From: Micromonospora sp. U21
Lineage (GTDB): Bacteria; Actinomycetota; Actinomycetes; Mycobacteriales; Micromonosporaceae
Length of the DNA stretch: 64,000 nucleotides
Reading direction: 5' to 3'
NCBI RefSeq assembly: GCF_018070045.1
Contig: NZ_JAGPYK010000005.1
Coordinates: 1 to 64,000 of the forward strand
Shown here: in pieces, positions 24,089 to 32,990 of the stretch
Layout of the letters: every line of letters begins with the position of its first letter
Position numbering within the stretch: the stretch's first letter is position 1
Translations under genes and position numbers: made by a program
Notes under the pieces: model-generated
What the model saw: only the letters and a program-made list of their open reading frames with translations
Database searches by the model: none
Told to the model about the DNA's origin: nothing

Positions 24089-25936
24089 TCATTCCGGCCG
24101 CAGGTGCGTGCGGCGTGCCTTGCGCCCCGCCTCGTACCCGGCGCGCGCGACCTGCGTCTCGCCGCGCGCGGAGACCTCGGCGACCGGTACGTCCCACCAG
24201 GCCCCGGCGTCCGGTCCGGCGACGAGCGGGTCCGTCTCGACATGGATGACGGTGGTCCGGTCGGCCGCCTTCGCGGTGGCCAGCGCTGCCCCCAGCTCCT
24301 CGATCGTCGCCACCCGGATAAGGTCCGCGCCGAGGCTCGCCGCATTGGCACCGAGGTCGACGGCGAGGGGAGCACCCGACCGGTCCCGGTAGGCGGTGCC
24401 GAGCCGCTGCGCGCCGACGCTCTCGGAGAGCCGGCCGATCGAGGCGAAGCCCCGGTTGTCGACCAGCACGACGACCAGCTTGACCCCCTCCGCCACCGCG
24501 GTGATCAGCTCAGTGGGCAGCATGAGGTAGGAGCCGTCGCCGACCAGCACGAAGACCTCCCGGTCCGGCGCGGCCAGCTTGACCCCGATCCCGCCGGCGA
24601 TCTCGTAGCCCATGCACGAGTACCCGTACTCGACGTGGTAGCTCTTGGGGTCGGCACTGCGCCACAACCGGTGCAGGTCGCCAGGCATCGACCCGGCCGC
24701 GCAGACCACCACGTCACGCGGCCCGGCGGCGTCGTTGACCGCGCCGATGACGGCGGTCTGGGTGGGCCGCGCGTCGGGGTCGGCGTACAGGGCCCGATCC
24801 GCCACGGCCGTCCACCGCTGGCCCAGTTCCGCGACCGACGCGCGGTAGGCCGGCTCGGTGGCCCAGCCGGTGCACGCCGCCCCGAGGGCCGCGAGGCTTT
24901 TCCGGGCGTCGCCGACGACCTGCAGGCCGGAGAGCTTGGCGGCGTCGAAGCCGGTGACGTTGAGGTTGACGAAACGGGTGTCCCCGCCGAACAGGGTGCC
25001 CGAGGCGGTGGTGAAGTCGCTGTAGCGGGTACCGATCCCGATCACCAGGTCCGCGCCGGCGGCGATCTCGTTGGCCGCGCTGGTGCCGGTGACTCCCACG
25101 GCGCCGAGGGCGAGCGGGTGGTCGGACGGCAGGGCGCCCTTGCCGGCCTGGGTCTCGGCGACCGGCACACCGTGCTTCTCGGCGAACCGGCGCAGCGCGT
25201 CGCAGGCTCCGCTGTAGATCACCCCGCCGCCGGCCACTACCACCGGCCGGCGCGCCGCCGTGACGACCCGAGCCGCCCGGGCGACCGCCGCGTCGTCCGG
25301 ACGGGGGCGTGGGACATGCCAGACCCGGTCGGCGAAGAGCTCCTCGGGCCAGTCGTATGCCTCGGCCTGCACGTCCTGCGGCAGGGCGAGGGTGACCGCG
25401 CCGGTCTCCACCGGATCGGTCAGCACCCGCATGGCGGCCAGCAGCGCCGCTGGGAGCTGCTCCGGTCGGTTGATCCTGTCCCAGTAACGGGAGACCGGCC
25501 GCAGCGCGTCGGTGACGCTCACGTCGTAGGAGCGCGGGTCCTCCAGCTCCTGGAGCACAGGGTTGGCCGGCCGGGAGGCGAAGATGTCTCCGGGGAGAAG
25601 CAGCACCGGCAGCCGGTTGACCGTGGCGCCCGCCGCTCCGGTGACGAGGTTCGTCGCGCCCGGGCCGATCGAGGTGGTGCAGGCCAGAGTGCTCAGCCGG
25701 TCGCTCATTCGGGCGTACGCCGCCGCGGTGTGCACCATGCCCTGCTCGGTGCGGCACAGGTGGTACGGCAGGTCAGTCCCCGCCGGGCCGGCCAGCGCCT
25801 CGCCGATCCCGGCGACATTGCCGTGTCCGAAGATGCCGAAGCAGGCCGGAATCAGCCGCAGCCGGTGCCCGTCCCGTTCGGACCACTGCCGGGCGAGGAA
25901 CGTCACGAGCGCCTGCGCCACCGTGAGCCTGGGCAT
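24089..25936 (-). CDS. iolD: 3D-(3,5/4)-trihydroxycyclohexane-1,2-dione hydrolase (IolD)
   Basis: 615-residue thiamine-diphosphate enzyme that opens the ring of trihydroxycyclohexanedione to 5-deoxyglucuronate in inositol catabolism. N-terminal TPP-binding half has the catalytic Glu in CRTEQGMVHTA; the C-terminal half has VLVGDGSYLMLPTEL and VLVDNRGF, the Mg-TPP motif GDG-x(n)-N. IolD-specific blocks include LIPACFGIFGHGNVAGIGEAL and the HVEYGYSCMGYEIAGGIG stretch. ATG 25936 overlaps the iolB stop (TGATG). Last gene of the minus-strand operon iolC-aldolase-iolB-iolD. Confidence 0.94.
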   Translation of the reverse strand: MPRLTVAQALVTFLARQWSERDGHRLRLIPACFGIFGHGNVAGIGEALAGPAGTDLPYHLCRTEQGMVHTAAAYARMSDRLSTLACTTSIGPGATNLVTGAAGATVNRLPVLLLPGDIFASRPANPVLQELEDPRSYDVSVTDALRPVSRYWDRINRPEQLPAALLAAMRVLTDPVETGAVTLALPQDVQAEAYDWPEELFADRVWHVPRPRPDDAAVARAARVVTAARRPVVVAGGGVIYSGACDALRRFAEKHGVPVAETQAGKGALPSDHPLALGAVGVTGTSAANEIAAGADLVIGIGTRYSDFTTASGTLFGGDTRFVNLNVTGFDAAKLSGLQVVGDARKSLAALGAACTGWATEPAYRASVAELGQRWTAVADRALYADPDARPTQTAVIGAVNDAAGPRDVVVCAAGSMPGDLHRLWRSADPKSYHVEYGYSCMGYEIAGGIGVKLAAPDREVFVLVGDGSYLMLPTELITAVAEGVKLVVVLVDNRGFASIGRLSESVGAQRLGTAYRDRSGAPLAVDLGANAASLGADLIRVATIEELGAALATAKAADRTTVIHVETDPLVAGPDAGAWWDVPVAEVSARGETQVARAGYEAGRKARRTHLRPE

Positions 25937-26844
25937 CACGCGCCTCCCGGGGTGGGTCCGGCCAGCGGCAATCGGGGATCGATCGGCTGGTCGGCCCAGC
26001 TGCCGCGGATCCAGCCGTGACGGGGGTCGTCCACGCAGGCCATGCTTCGCGCCGGGGCGGGCCCGGCCAGCACATTCAGGTAGTAGAGGTGATAGCCCGG
26101 TTCGGCCATCGACGGCCCGTGGTAGCCGTACGGGACGAGCATCACGTCGCCGCCGCGCACCTCCGCCAACACGTCAATTGGCCGGCGGGTGGTGCCGTAG
26201 ACCCGTTGGTAGCCGACCGGGCCGTCGGGGTCGCCGGGCGCCCCGCCGGCCACCTCGAAGTAGTAGATCTCCTCCAGCTCCGCCTCGACCCGGCCGTCGT
26301 CGTACGCCCGGTCCTCCTCGTGCTTGTGCGGCGGGTAGGACGACCAGTTGCCGGCGGGGGTGAGCACCTCCACGGCGACCAGGCGGTCGCAGTCGAAGGC
26401 GTTCGGCGCGCAGAAGTTGTTGACCTGACGGCTGGCCGGACCGGCGCCGCGCAGCTCGACGGGCACGTCCCGGGCGGCGGCGTAGCGGGGCGAGAGCCGT
26501 CGGGTGGCGCGAGCCGACGGCAGGGCGAACCGGCCCTCGCCCCGGACCGTCACGGTGGCGTCCCGGGGGAGATACGCGAAGTCGGTGACGGCGGCGAAGA
26601 CCGAGGCGCGGCCGGTCAGCACGAGCCGCACCCGGTCGCAGTGCACGGTTGCGGCGCCGGCCAGCGGCAGCACCAGCATTTCCTCGTCGCCGGTGTCGAA
26701 GGTGACCTGGCCGCCCTGGGGCAGGGAGAGCACGCGCAGCCCGGCGTAGGTCCAGCCGGCCCGCTCGGGGGTGATCTCCACCGCCCAGGGCGCCCGCGCG
26801 GTCGTCCCCCAGGGCAGGTGGGCGTCGGGGTTCCGTGTGCTCAT
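25936..26844 (-). CDS. iolB: 5-deoxy-glucuronate isomerase (IolB)
   Basis: 302-residue bicupin enzyme that isomerises 5-deoxy-D-glucuronate to 2-deoxy-5-keto-gluconate, the step after IolD. Diagnostic segment near residue 190: NWSSYPPHKHEED, with the two His and a Glu as metal ligands, then LEEIYYFEV, and later YGYHGPSMAEPGYHLYYLNVLAG. ATG 26844 overlaps the stop of the upstream aldolase gene (ATGA). An in-frame open stretch upstream of this ATG lies within that gene and is not coding. Confidence 0.94.
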   Translation of the reverse strand: MSTRNPDAHLPWGTTARAPWAVEITPERAGWTYAGLRVLSLPQGGQVTFDTGDEEMLVLPLAGAATVHCDRVRLVLTGRASVFAAVTDFAYLPRDATVTVRGEGRFALPSARATRRLSPRYAAARDVPVELRGAGPASRQVNNFCAPNAFDCDRLVAVEVLTPAGNWSSYPPHKHEEDRAYDDGRVEAELEEIYYFEVAGGAPGDPDGPVGYQRVYGTTRRPIDVLAEVRGGDVMLVPYGYHGPSMAEPGYHLYYLNVLAGPAPARSMACVDDPRHGWIRGSWADQPIDPRLPLAGPTPGGA

Positions 26845-27728
26845 GCCGGCTCGCCCGTGGGCAGCAGCGAGTGGGCCAGATCGACGGCGGCGGCCACGTC
26901 GTCGTCCGGTGGGTAGAGCAGCGCCCGGCCGACCACCAGCCCGCGGACGCCGGGCAGCCGCAACGCCCCCTCCCATCGCGCGTACACCACGTCCGGCGCC
27001 TCCACCGGGTCGCCGCCGAGCAGCAGGACCGGCAGCGTGGTCGCGGCCATCACCTGCTCCATCTCATCGATCGCCGGCAGCTTCAACCAGGTGTACGCCG
27101 ACGTGGCACCGAGGGCCTGACCGACGCTGACGCCCTTGATGACCGCCTCCGGCCGCAGGTCGGCGTGGACCCGCCCGTCACTGCGCCCCACCCAGAGCGG
27201 CTCGACGAGAGCGATCGTCCGGTGGGCGGCCAGCGCGGTGACCGCCCGGGCGCAGGCGTGCAGGGTCGAGGCGCTGCCCGGGTCGTCCGGGTCGATGCGG
27301 CACAGCATCTTGCCGCCGTCGTAACGCATGGCGGCGATGCTGTCGGCGTCGTACGCGGTGAACCGGTCGTCGAGCTCGAAAGTGGCGCCGGAGAGGCCGC
27401 CGCGGTTCATCGAGCCGATGGCCAAGCGGTTCTCCAATGCGCCGAGCAGCAGCAGGTCCTCCAGGATGTCCGGGGTGCCGAGCACGCCGTCGACGCCGGG
27501 CCGGGACAGCGCCAGGCGCAACCGGTCCAGCAGGTCGGCGCGCCCGGCCATGGCCATCGGGCGGTCCCGGACGCCGAGGGTGCCCCGCGCGGGGTGGTCC
27601 GCGGCGATGATGAACAGCGGCTGTCCGTGGTCGGGCCACGGCCGGCGGTTGCGGCCGGCGGCGGCTTCGGCGATCGCCTGCGGCCGGTGGGCGCGGGTGA
27701 GGGTCAGCGCGTCGTACTCGGTGCTCAC
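26841..27728 (-). CDS. Cgl0159-type (beta/alpha)8 aldolase-like protein
   Basis: 295-residue TIM-barrel protein of the group annotated Cgl0159 in corynebacterial inositol clusters (DeoC/LacD-like fold). Visible: QPLFIIAADHPARG near the start with an acidic residue, MLCRIDPDDPGSA, IALVEPLW, and the candidate Schiff-base Lys in AYTWLKLP. By position it could cleave 2-deoxy-5-keto-gluconate 6-phosphate, the job of IolJ, which is otherwise absent here. GTG start at 27728 overlaps the iolC stop. Family sure, reaction inferred. Confidence 0.82.
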   Translation of the reverse strand: MSTEYDALTLTRAHRPQAIAEAAAGRNRRPWPDHGQPLFIIAADHPARGTLGVRDRPMAMAGRADLLDRLRLALSRPGVDGVLGTPDILEDLLLLGALENRLAIGSMNRGGLSGATFELDDRFTAYDADSIAAMRYDGGKMLCRIDPDDPGSASTLHACARAVTALAAHRTIALVEPLWVGRSDGRVHADLRPEAVIKGVSVGQALGATSAYTWLKLPAIDEMEQVMAATTLPVLLLGGDPVEAPDVVYARWEGALRLPGVRGLVVGRALLYPPDDDVAAAVDLAHSLLPTGEPA

Positions 27729-28708
27729 CGGACTTCTCCTCTGACGGCGGCGGTCGACGGCGCCGGTTCCAGCTGGTCTGTCCGGGCCATCGCCGCGGTC
27801 TCGGCATGGTCGGGCATGGCGGCTGAGCAGGCCAGACGGGAGGCGACGATGGCGCCGGCGGCGTTGGCGAAGCGCAGGGTCCGCTCCAACGGCCAGTCGC
27901 GCAGCAGCCCCAGGCAGAGCGCACCGCCGAACGCGTCGCCGGCGCCGAGCCCGTTGACCACCTTCAACGGCACCGGTGGCACCCGGACGGTCTGCGTGTC
28001 GGTGCGGGCGAGGACCCCTTGCGGCCCGAGCTTCACCACGGCCAGCCGGGGCCCGCGGTCGAGCAGCAGCCCGGCGGCCTGGTCGGGGTCGCGGGTGCCG
28101 ACCGCCACCTGCACCTCGTCAAGGTTGCCGACCACCACGGTGACCTGCGGCAGCGCCTCGGCGATCGCCGCCGTGGCCGCCGCCGGGTCGGGCCAGAACA
28201 TCGGCCGGAAGTCCAGGTCGAGCACGGTGTGCGGGCGGCGGTCCCGAGCGGCCAGCGCGGCGGCGTGGGCGTCGCGGCTCGGCTGCTGGCACAGGCCCGT
28301 CCCGCTGAGCCAGAAGACCCCGGCAGCGGCGATCGCGTCGACGTCCAGCTCCTCGGGCCGGATCTGCAGGTCGGGGGCGGTCGGGGTGCGGTAGAACCAG
28401 AGCGGGAAGTGGTCGGGCGGGAAGATCTCGCAGAAGGTCACCGGGGTGGGGAGCCCGTTGACCGGGCGTACCTGACTGTCGTCGACGCCGAAGTCGCGCA
28501 GCGCCTGGTGCACGTAGTCGCCGAAGGCGTCTGCGCCGGTGCGGGTGATGACTCCGGCGCGCAGGCCCTGCCGGCTGGCCGCCACGGCCACATTGGTGGG
28601 GCTGCCGCCGAGGAACTTGCCGAACGTCTCGACCTCGGCCAGCGGCGTGGCGATCTGCAGTGGATAGATGTCCACCCCCACCCGGCCGATGGTGAGCACA
28701 TCAAGCAT
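27725..28708 (-). CDS. iolC: 5-dehydro-2-deoxygluconokinase (IolC)
   Basis: PfkB-type kinase of 327 residues that phosphorylates 2-deoxy-5-keto-gluconate. Seen: LTIGRVGVDIYPLQI at the N-terminus (the IGRVGVDxYP pattern is IolC-like), FLGGSPTNVAVAASR, the mid-region TVLDLDFRPMFW, and NGLGAGDAFGGA with the catalytic Asp. First gene of the minus operon, divergent from gntR. AAGGA lies upstream of the ATG, and a TTGACA promoter element and a palindromic operator lie 60-100 bases further up. Confidence 0.93.
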   Translation of the reverse strand: MLDVLTIGRVGVDIYPLQIATPLAEVETFGKFLGGSPTNVAVAASRQGLRAGVITRTGADAFGDYVHQALRDFGVDDSQVRPVNGLPTPVTFCEIFPPDHFPLWFYRTPTAPDLQIRPEELDVDAIAAAGVFWLSGTGLCQQPSRDAHAAALAARDRRPHTVLDLDFRPMFWPDPAAATAAIAEALPQVTVVVGNLDEVQVAVGTRDPDQAAGLLLDRGPRLAVVKLGPQGVLARTDTQTVRVPPVPLKVVNGLGAGDAFGGALCLGLLRDWPLERTLRFANAAGAIVASRLACSAAMPDHAETAAMARTDQLEPAPSTAAVRGEVR

Positions 28709-28765
28709 GTGGCGTCCTTCGTCCCGGCCGGCGACGGCGTGCCCGCCAGCTCGCTGCTGTCCCTG

Positions 28766-28796
28766 ATTGGTAACAGTGCTCCATGAGTTGTGTCAA
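28766..28796 (-). promoter_or_regulatory. Candidate promoter of the iolC operon
   Basis: On the minus strand a perfect TTGACA (28791-28796) is followed after 17 bases by TTACCAAT (28766-28773), a weak -10. The likely transcription start is some 45 bases before the iolC ATG. Confidence 0.4.
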
Positions 28797-28801
28797 TGTG
28801 T

Positions 28802-28811
28802 TGTCATGACA
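28802..28811. promoter_or_regulatory. GntR operator, copy 1 (TGTCATGACA)
   Basis: Perfect 10-base palindrome in the iolC-gntR intergenic region, five bases upstream of the iolC -35 element. The identical sequence is found at 29687-29696 before the ABC operon. Short palindromes of this size fit a GntR/HutC dimer. Confidence 0.6.
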
Positions 28812-28898
28812 TCCGCCTCTGCGGTCGGTGACCGCTTCGGTACAGTGGCGCCCATCATCGCGCCGTGAGATCCCGCGCGGCCGAGGCGAGGAGGTGCC

Positions 28899-29636
28899 GT
28901 GACGGGCCCTGATTTCGCGGTCGACCGGAGCAGCCCGGTCCCGCTCTACTTCCAGGTCGCGGAGCAGTTCGCCGCGGCGATTCAGCGTGGCGACCTCGCG
29001 CCGGGCGATCGCCTGGACAGCGAGTTGCAGCTGGCCGACCGGCTGGGGCTCTCCCGCCCCACCGTGCGGCAGGCCATCCAACACCTGGTCGACAAGGGAC
29101 TCATCGTCCGCCGCCGAGGCGTCGGCACCCAGGTGGTGCGTGGCGAAATCCGGCGAGCGGTGGAGCTGACCAGCCTGCACGACGACCTGCTGCGGGCGGG
29201 CCAGCAACCGTCCACGTCGGTGCTCGAACTGGCCACCGTGCCCTGTCCGCCGGAGGTCGCCAAGGCACTCGGCGTGCCGCCCGGCGACGACGTGCAGCAC
29301 CTGCGCCGGCTGCGGTTCTCCGACGGGGAACCCCTCGCCGTGATGGAGAACTGGCTCCCCGCCGACCTGGTGCGGCTCAGCATGGACGCGTTGCAGGCAA
29401 ACGGCCTGTACGGGATCCTGCGCGCGAGTGGCATGCGGATCCGCGGCGCCCACCAGCGGATCGGGGCGCGGGCGGCGACGGCCGCCGAGGCGCAGATGCT
29501 CGGCGAGCGGCGCGGGGCGCCACTGCTCACCATGACCCGCACCGCGTACGACGATCAGGGCCGCTACGTCGAGCACGGCGCCCACATCTACCGGGCCACC
29601 CGCTACTCCCTCGAGGTGACCGTCGCGGAGCGGTGA
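28899..29636 (+). CDS. GntR/HutC regulator with UTRA domain, likely iol repressor
   Basis: 245 residues. Winged helix in the first 75 (PLYFQVAEQFAAAIQRGDLAPGDRLDSE, LADRLGLSRPTVRQAIQHLVDKGLI, GVGTQVV), then a UTRA effector domain from about 85 (VELTSLHDDLLRAGQQPST, LRRLRFSDGEPLAVMENWLP, TRTAYDDQGRYVEHGAHIYRATRYS). GTG start, GAGGAGG upstream. Divergent from iolC and ahead of the ABC operon; the two TGTCATGACA sites around it suggest that it represses both. Effector probably an inositol or sugar-phosphate intermediate. Confidence 0.9.
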   Translation: MTGPDFAVDRSSPVPLYFQVAEQFAAAIQRGDLAPGDRLDSELQLADRLGLSRPTVRQAIQHLVDKGLIVRRRGVGTQVVRGEIRRAVELTSLHDDLLRAGQQPSTSVLELATVPCPPEVAKALGVPPGDDVQHLRRLRFSDGEPLAVMENWLPADLVRLSMDALQANGLYGILRASGMRIRGAHQRIGARAATAAEAQMLGERRGAPLLTMTRTAYDDQGRYVEHGAHIYRATRYSLEVTVAER

Positions 29637-29686
29637 CGGTGGATGTTTCGCGCTCATTTCAGTGACAGGTATTTACGTCGTCAGGC

Positions 29687-29696
29687 TGTCATGACA
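29687..29696. promoter_or_regulatory. GntR operator, copy 2 (TGTCATGACA)
   Basis: Same perfect palindrome as at 28802-28811, here 93 bases before the start of the sugar-binding lipoprotein gene. Links this transport operon to the iol operon under one regulator. Confidence 0.6.
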
Positions 29697-29789
29697 TTGT
29701 GGCCGCTAACCACCGCTGGCGGCTGACCTGCGGCCGGCGGGCAACCCGCGAGTCTCTTCGAAGTCGCTCCTTGCGAAGGGAAACAGCCC

Positions 29790-31187
29790 ATGTCAGCCAA
29801 GCCGAAACACGCAGCGGGCGTGCTCGCCGCGTTAACCGCCGTCGCCCTCGCCGCTACGGCCTGCGGCGACTCGTCCGAGCCCGCCGGCAAGGACGCCAAG
29901 AACATCACCCTCACCATCGCCGCCAACTCCATCGTAGGCGGCAAGAGCTCCGCCGGCGCCGAGTGGATCGAGAAGTGGGTCATCCCCAAGTTCATCGAGG
30001 CCCAGAAGGCCAAGGGCGTCACCGCGAAGGTCACATTCGTGCCCAGCGGCGTCGACGACGAGCAGTACAAGACCAAGCAGGCCCTCGACCTGCGCTCCAA
30101 GGGCGGCGCCGACGTGATCGCCCTGGACGGCATCTGGGTGGGCGAGTTCGTCCAGGCCGGCTACCTCAAGCCGCTGTCCGATGTGGCCGGCTCGGAGGTG
30201 GACTCCTGGGAGGGCTGGTCGCAGATTCCGGAGACCGTGCAGGGCCTCGGCTCATTCGAGGGCAAGCGCTACGGCATCCCGCTCGGCACCGACGGCCGGG
30301 TCCTCTACTACAACAAGAAGCTGTTCGCCCAGGCCGGCCTGCCCACCGACTGGCAGCCGAAGAGCTGGCAGGAGATCCTCGACGCCGGCACCAAACTCAA
30401 GGCCCTTCCCGGGGTGACCCCGATCCAGATCAACGCCGGCACGGCGATGGGCGAGGCCACCAGCATGCAGGGCGCGCTGCCGCTGCTCGTCGGCGCCGGA
30501 GGCGAGATCTACAAGGACAACAAGTGGGCCGGCGCCAGCCAGCCGGTCAAGGACGTGCTCGACTTCTACACGAAGGTCTACGGCGGGGGCCTCGGCGACC
30601 CGAAGCTCCAGCAGGAGGCGAAGGGGCGAGACAAGTCCTTCGCGGAGTTCGCCGCCGGCAAGATCGGCATCCTGGGCGAGGGTGACTACTTCTGGCGCAG
30701 CGTCGTCAACCCGAGCGGCGGCATCGCCAAGATGGCCGACCGGGACACCACCGTCGGCTACGCGCTGATCCCCGCCAAGCAGCCCGGCGCCGGCATCCGC
30801 GGGCAGGACTTTGTGAGCATGTCCGGCGGCGGCGTGCGGGTGCTCAACCCCAACTCCAAGTTCCCGTCGCACGCGTGGGAACTGCTGTCGTTCATGCACT
30901 CGGCGGAGGGCGTCAAGGCCGAACTCGCCGGTGAGAAGCGGATTACCGCGCGGACGGACGTCAACAAGGAGGTCCTCGCGGGCGACCCGATGCTGAGCTT
31001 CATCACCGACAAGGTGCTGCCCGTCACGGCGTACCGGCCGCCGCTGGCGGTCTACCCGCAGGTGTCGGTCGCGCTGCAGGAGGCGACCGCGGACGTGGCC
31101 GGCGGCAAGAGCGTCGACGAGGCGGCCACCGCGTATCAGAAGAAGGTCGAAGGGATCGTCGGTGGCCCAGGTAACGTCACCTCCTGA
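29790..31187 (+). CDS. ABC sugar transporter substrate-binding lipoprotein
   Basis: 465-residue family 1 extracellular solute-binding protein. Signal peptide with lipobox ATAC and lipid-anchored Cys26. The mature protein has the MalE-like layout: an N-terminal lobe (DVIALDGIWVGEFVQAGYLKPLS), RYGIPLGTDGRVLYYNKKLFAQAGLP in the hinge region, and FAAGKIGILGEGDYF. Binds a carbohydrate outside the cell for the permeases that follow. Given the regulon (inositol genes, alpha-mannosidase), a mannosylated inositol or oligomannoside is the likely ligand. Its 3' end overlaps the permease gene by 26 bases. Confidence 0.9.
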   Translation: MSAKPKHAAGVLAALTAVALAATACGDSSEPAGKDAKNITLTIAANSIVGGKSSAGAEWIEKWVIPKFIEAQKAKGVTAKVTFVPSGVDDEQYKTKQALDLRSKGGADVIALDGIWVGEFVQAGYLKPLSDVAGSEVDSWEGWSQIPETVQGLGSFEGKRYGIPLGTDGRVLYYNKKLFAQAGLPTDWQPKSWQEILDAGTKLKALPGVTPIQINAGTAMGEATSMQGALPLLVGAGGEIYKDNKWAGASQPVKDVLDFYTKVYGGGLGDPKLQQEAKGRDKSFAEFAAGKIGILGEGDYFWRSVVNPSGGIAKMADRDTTVGYALIPAKQPGAGIRGQDFVSMSGGGVRVLNPNSKFPSHAWELLSFMHSAEGVKAELAGEKRITARTDVNKEVLAGDPMLSFITDKVLPVTAYRPPLAVYPQVSVALQEATADVAGGKSVDEAATAYQKKVEGIVGGPGNVTS

Positions 31188-32109
31188 CCAGGTGGTGGAG
31201 GGGAGGCGCCCGGCCACGGGCGCCTCCCCTGGCCCCGACGCCGCCGGCCTCGGCCGGGCCCGGGCCACCGGGTTCCTGGTGCCGAGCATGGTGTTGATCC
31301 TGCTCTTCCTCGTGGTGCCGGCCGCGTGGACGATCTACCTGGGCATCACCAACTACCGGCTCACCGGCCTGGCCGCCGCCAACCCGGAGATCGTCGGCCT
31401 GGACAACTACACCCGGGCCCTGGGCGACGAGCGGTTCGGCAGCTCGCTGGTGCTGACCCTCCAGTTCGTGCTCGGCTCGGCGGTCATCGGCCAGGCCGGG
31501 CTCGGCTTCGCCATCGCGTTCGCGCTGCGCGACCGCCGCGGCCCGCTGCGCCGGGTGGTCGAGGCGTTCGTCATGCTCGCCTGGATCCTGCCCAGCTCGG
31601 TGGTCGCGTTCCTGTGGATCGCCCTGCTCGATCGGGACGCCGGCACGCTCAACACGCTGCTCGGCATCCCCGGTACCGCCTGGCTGCTCGACCACCCGAT
31701 GCTGTCGATCATCATCTTCAACACGTGGCGCGGCACGGCGTTCTCGATGATGCTCTACGCCGCCGCGCTGGAGAACGTCCCCCGCTCGCACCTGGAGACC
31801 GCCCGGCTGGCCGGCGCGTCCACCTGGCAGCAACTGCGCGACGTGGTCTTCCCGCGCATCCGCGGGCACGTGCTGACCAACCTGCTGCTGATCAGTCTCT
31901 GGACGTTCAACGACTTCGCGCCGTTCCTCATCACCGCCGGCGGCCCCGAGCAGCGCTCGGAGATCCTGCCGGTCTACGTCTACAAGGTGGCGCTCTCCGG
32001 CGGTGAACTGGGCTTCGGTGCCGCGATCTCGTTCATCATGCTGCTGATCAATCTGGTCATCGCGCTGGTCTACCTGCGCATGCTGGGCCGGCGGAAGGAA
32101 AAGGCATGA
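31162..32109 (+). CDS. ABC sugar transporter permease, MalF type
   Basis: 315-residue permease with about six membrane segments after a Pro/Ala-rich N-terminal tail. First transmembrane segment FLVPSMVLILLFLVVPAAWTIYL, EAA loop VPRSHLETARLAGASTWQQLRDVVFP, and the later LLLISLWTFNDFAPFLIT are typical of MalF/UgpA-like subunits. GTG start inside the preceding gene with GAAGGGA upstream. Four-base overlap with the next permease (ATGA). Confidence 0.92.
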   Translation: MAQVTSPPDQVVEGRRPATGASPGPDAAGLGRARATGFLVPSMVLILLFLVVPAAWTIYLGITNYRLTGLAAANPEIVGLDNYTRALGDERFGSSLVLTLQFVLGSAVIGQAGLGFAIAFALRDRRGPLRRVVEAFVMLAWILPSSVVAFLWIALLDRDAGTLNTLLGIPGTAWLLDHPMLSIIIFNTWRGTAFSMMLYAAALENVPRSHLETARLAGASTWQQLRDVVFPRIRGHVLTNLLLISLWTFNDFAPFLITAGGPEQRSEILPVYVYKVALSGGELGFGAAISFIMLLINLVIALVYLRMLGRRKEKA

Positions 32110-32990
32110 ACACCGGTACTGCGCCGGCGCCGGCACCGGCCACCGATCCGGCGGGCGAGGGCCCCACCATCGCCGTACGCCACCTGCTCGCCCGGATCGG
32201 GCGCTACACCTTCCTCTGCGCCGTCCTCGGGTTCTTCGCGCTGCCGCTGCTGTGGCTGGCGACCGCGCCTTTCGACGACACCCCGACGATCACCGCGTCG
32301 CTGCCGCAGTTCACCCTCGACAACTTTCGCGCCCTGTTAGACAACCCGTACGCGCTCAGCTCGCTGCTCAACTCGGTCTACCTGGCCGCCGGCACCGCCG
32401 CCCTGGTGGTCACGTTCGCGGCGCTGGCCGCGTACGCGCTGAGCCGGGTGCGGGTGCCCGGCCGCGACGCGCTGCTCTACGGGCTGCTGCTGCTCTCGTC
32501 GATCGTGACCGGCACGGCCACCATGGTGCCGCTGTTCGAGCTGGCGTTCCGGCTCAACCTGATCGACTCTCGGCTCGGCGTCATCCTGATCCTCAGCGGC
32601 GGGCTGCTGCCCGCGGCGATCTTCATCCTCAAGGACTTCATGGATTCGACACCGACGTCCTACGAGGAGTCGGCGCGGGTCTTCGGCGCCAGCGCGCTGC
32701 AGATCATGCGACACATCGTGGTGCCGGTGGTCCGGCCCGGGTTGGCCACCGTGGGGGTCTGGGCGGTGGCCAACGTCTGGGGCAACTTCCTGGTGCCGTT
32801 CCTGCTGCTGCGCGGGCCGGAGAAGGCGCCCGCCGCGGTGATCATGTACACCCTCTACACCGAGGGCGGCCAGGCCGACCTGCGGTTGCTCTCCACGTTC
32901 TCGCTGCTCTACTCGCTGCCGGTCGCGCTCATGTTCGTCTTCGTCAGCAGCCGGTACGGGTTTCGCTTCCACGGAGGGATCAAGCGCTGA
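32106..32990 (+). CDS. ABC sugar transporter permease, MalG type
   Basis: 294-residue MalG/UgpE-like permease. Seen: FALPLLWLATAPFDDT, NSVYLAAGTAALVVTFAALAAYALSRVRVPGRD, and the EAA loop PTSYEESARVFGASALQIMRHIVVPVVRPGL. Forms the channel with the upstream MalF-type subunit. Its stop overlaps the ATPase start (TGATG). Confidence 0.92.
   Translation: MNTGTAPAPAPATDPAGEGPTIAVRHLLARIGRYTFLCAVLGFFALPLLWLATAPFDDTPTITASLPQFTLDNFRALLDNPYALSSLLNSVYLAAGTAALVVTFAALAAYALSRVRVPGRDALLYGLLLLSSIVTGTATMVPLFELAFRLNLIDSRLGVILILSGGLLPAAIFILKDFMDSTPTSYEESARVFGASALQIMRHIVVPVVRPGLATVGVWAVANVWGNFLVPFLLLRGPEKAPAAVIMYTLYTEGGQADLRLLSTFSLLYSLPVALMFVFVSSRYGFRFHGGIKR

Noticed and set aside
23567..26020. Very long plus-strand open frame (over 800 codons) opposite iolD
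   Set aside because: Arg/Gly/Pro-rich composition with no domain; it is the antisense shadow of iolD and iolB in high-GC DNA.
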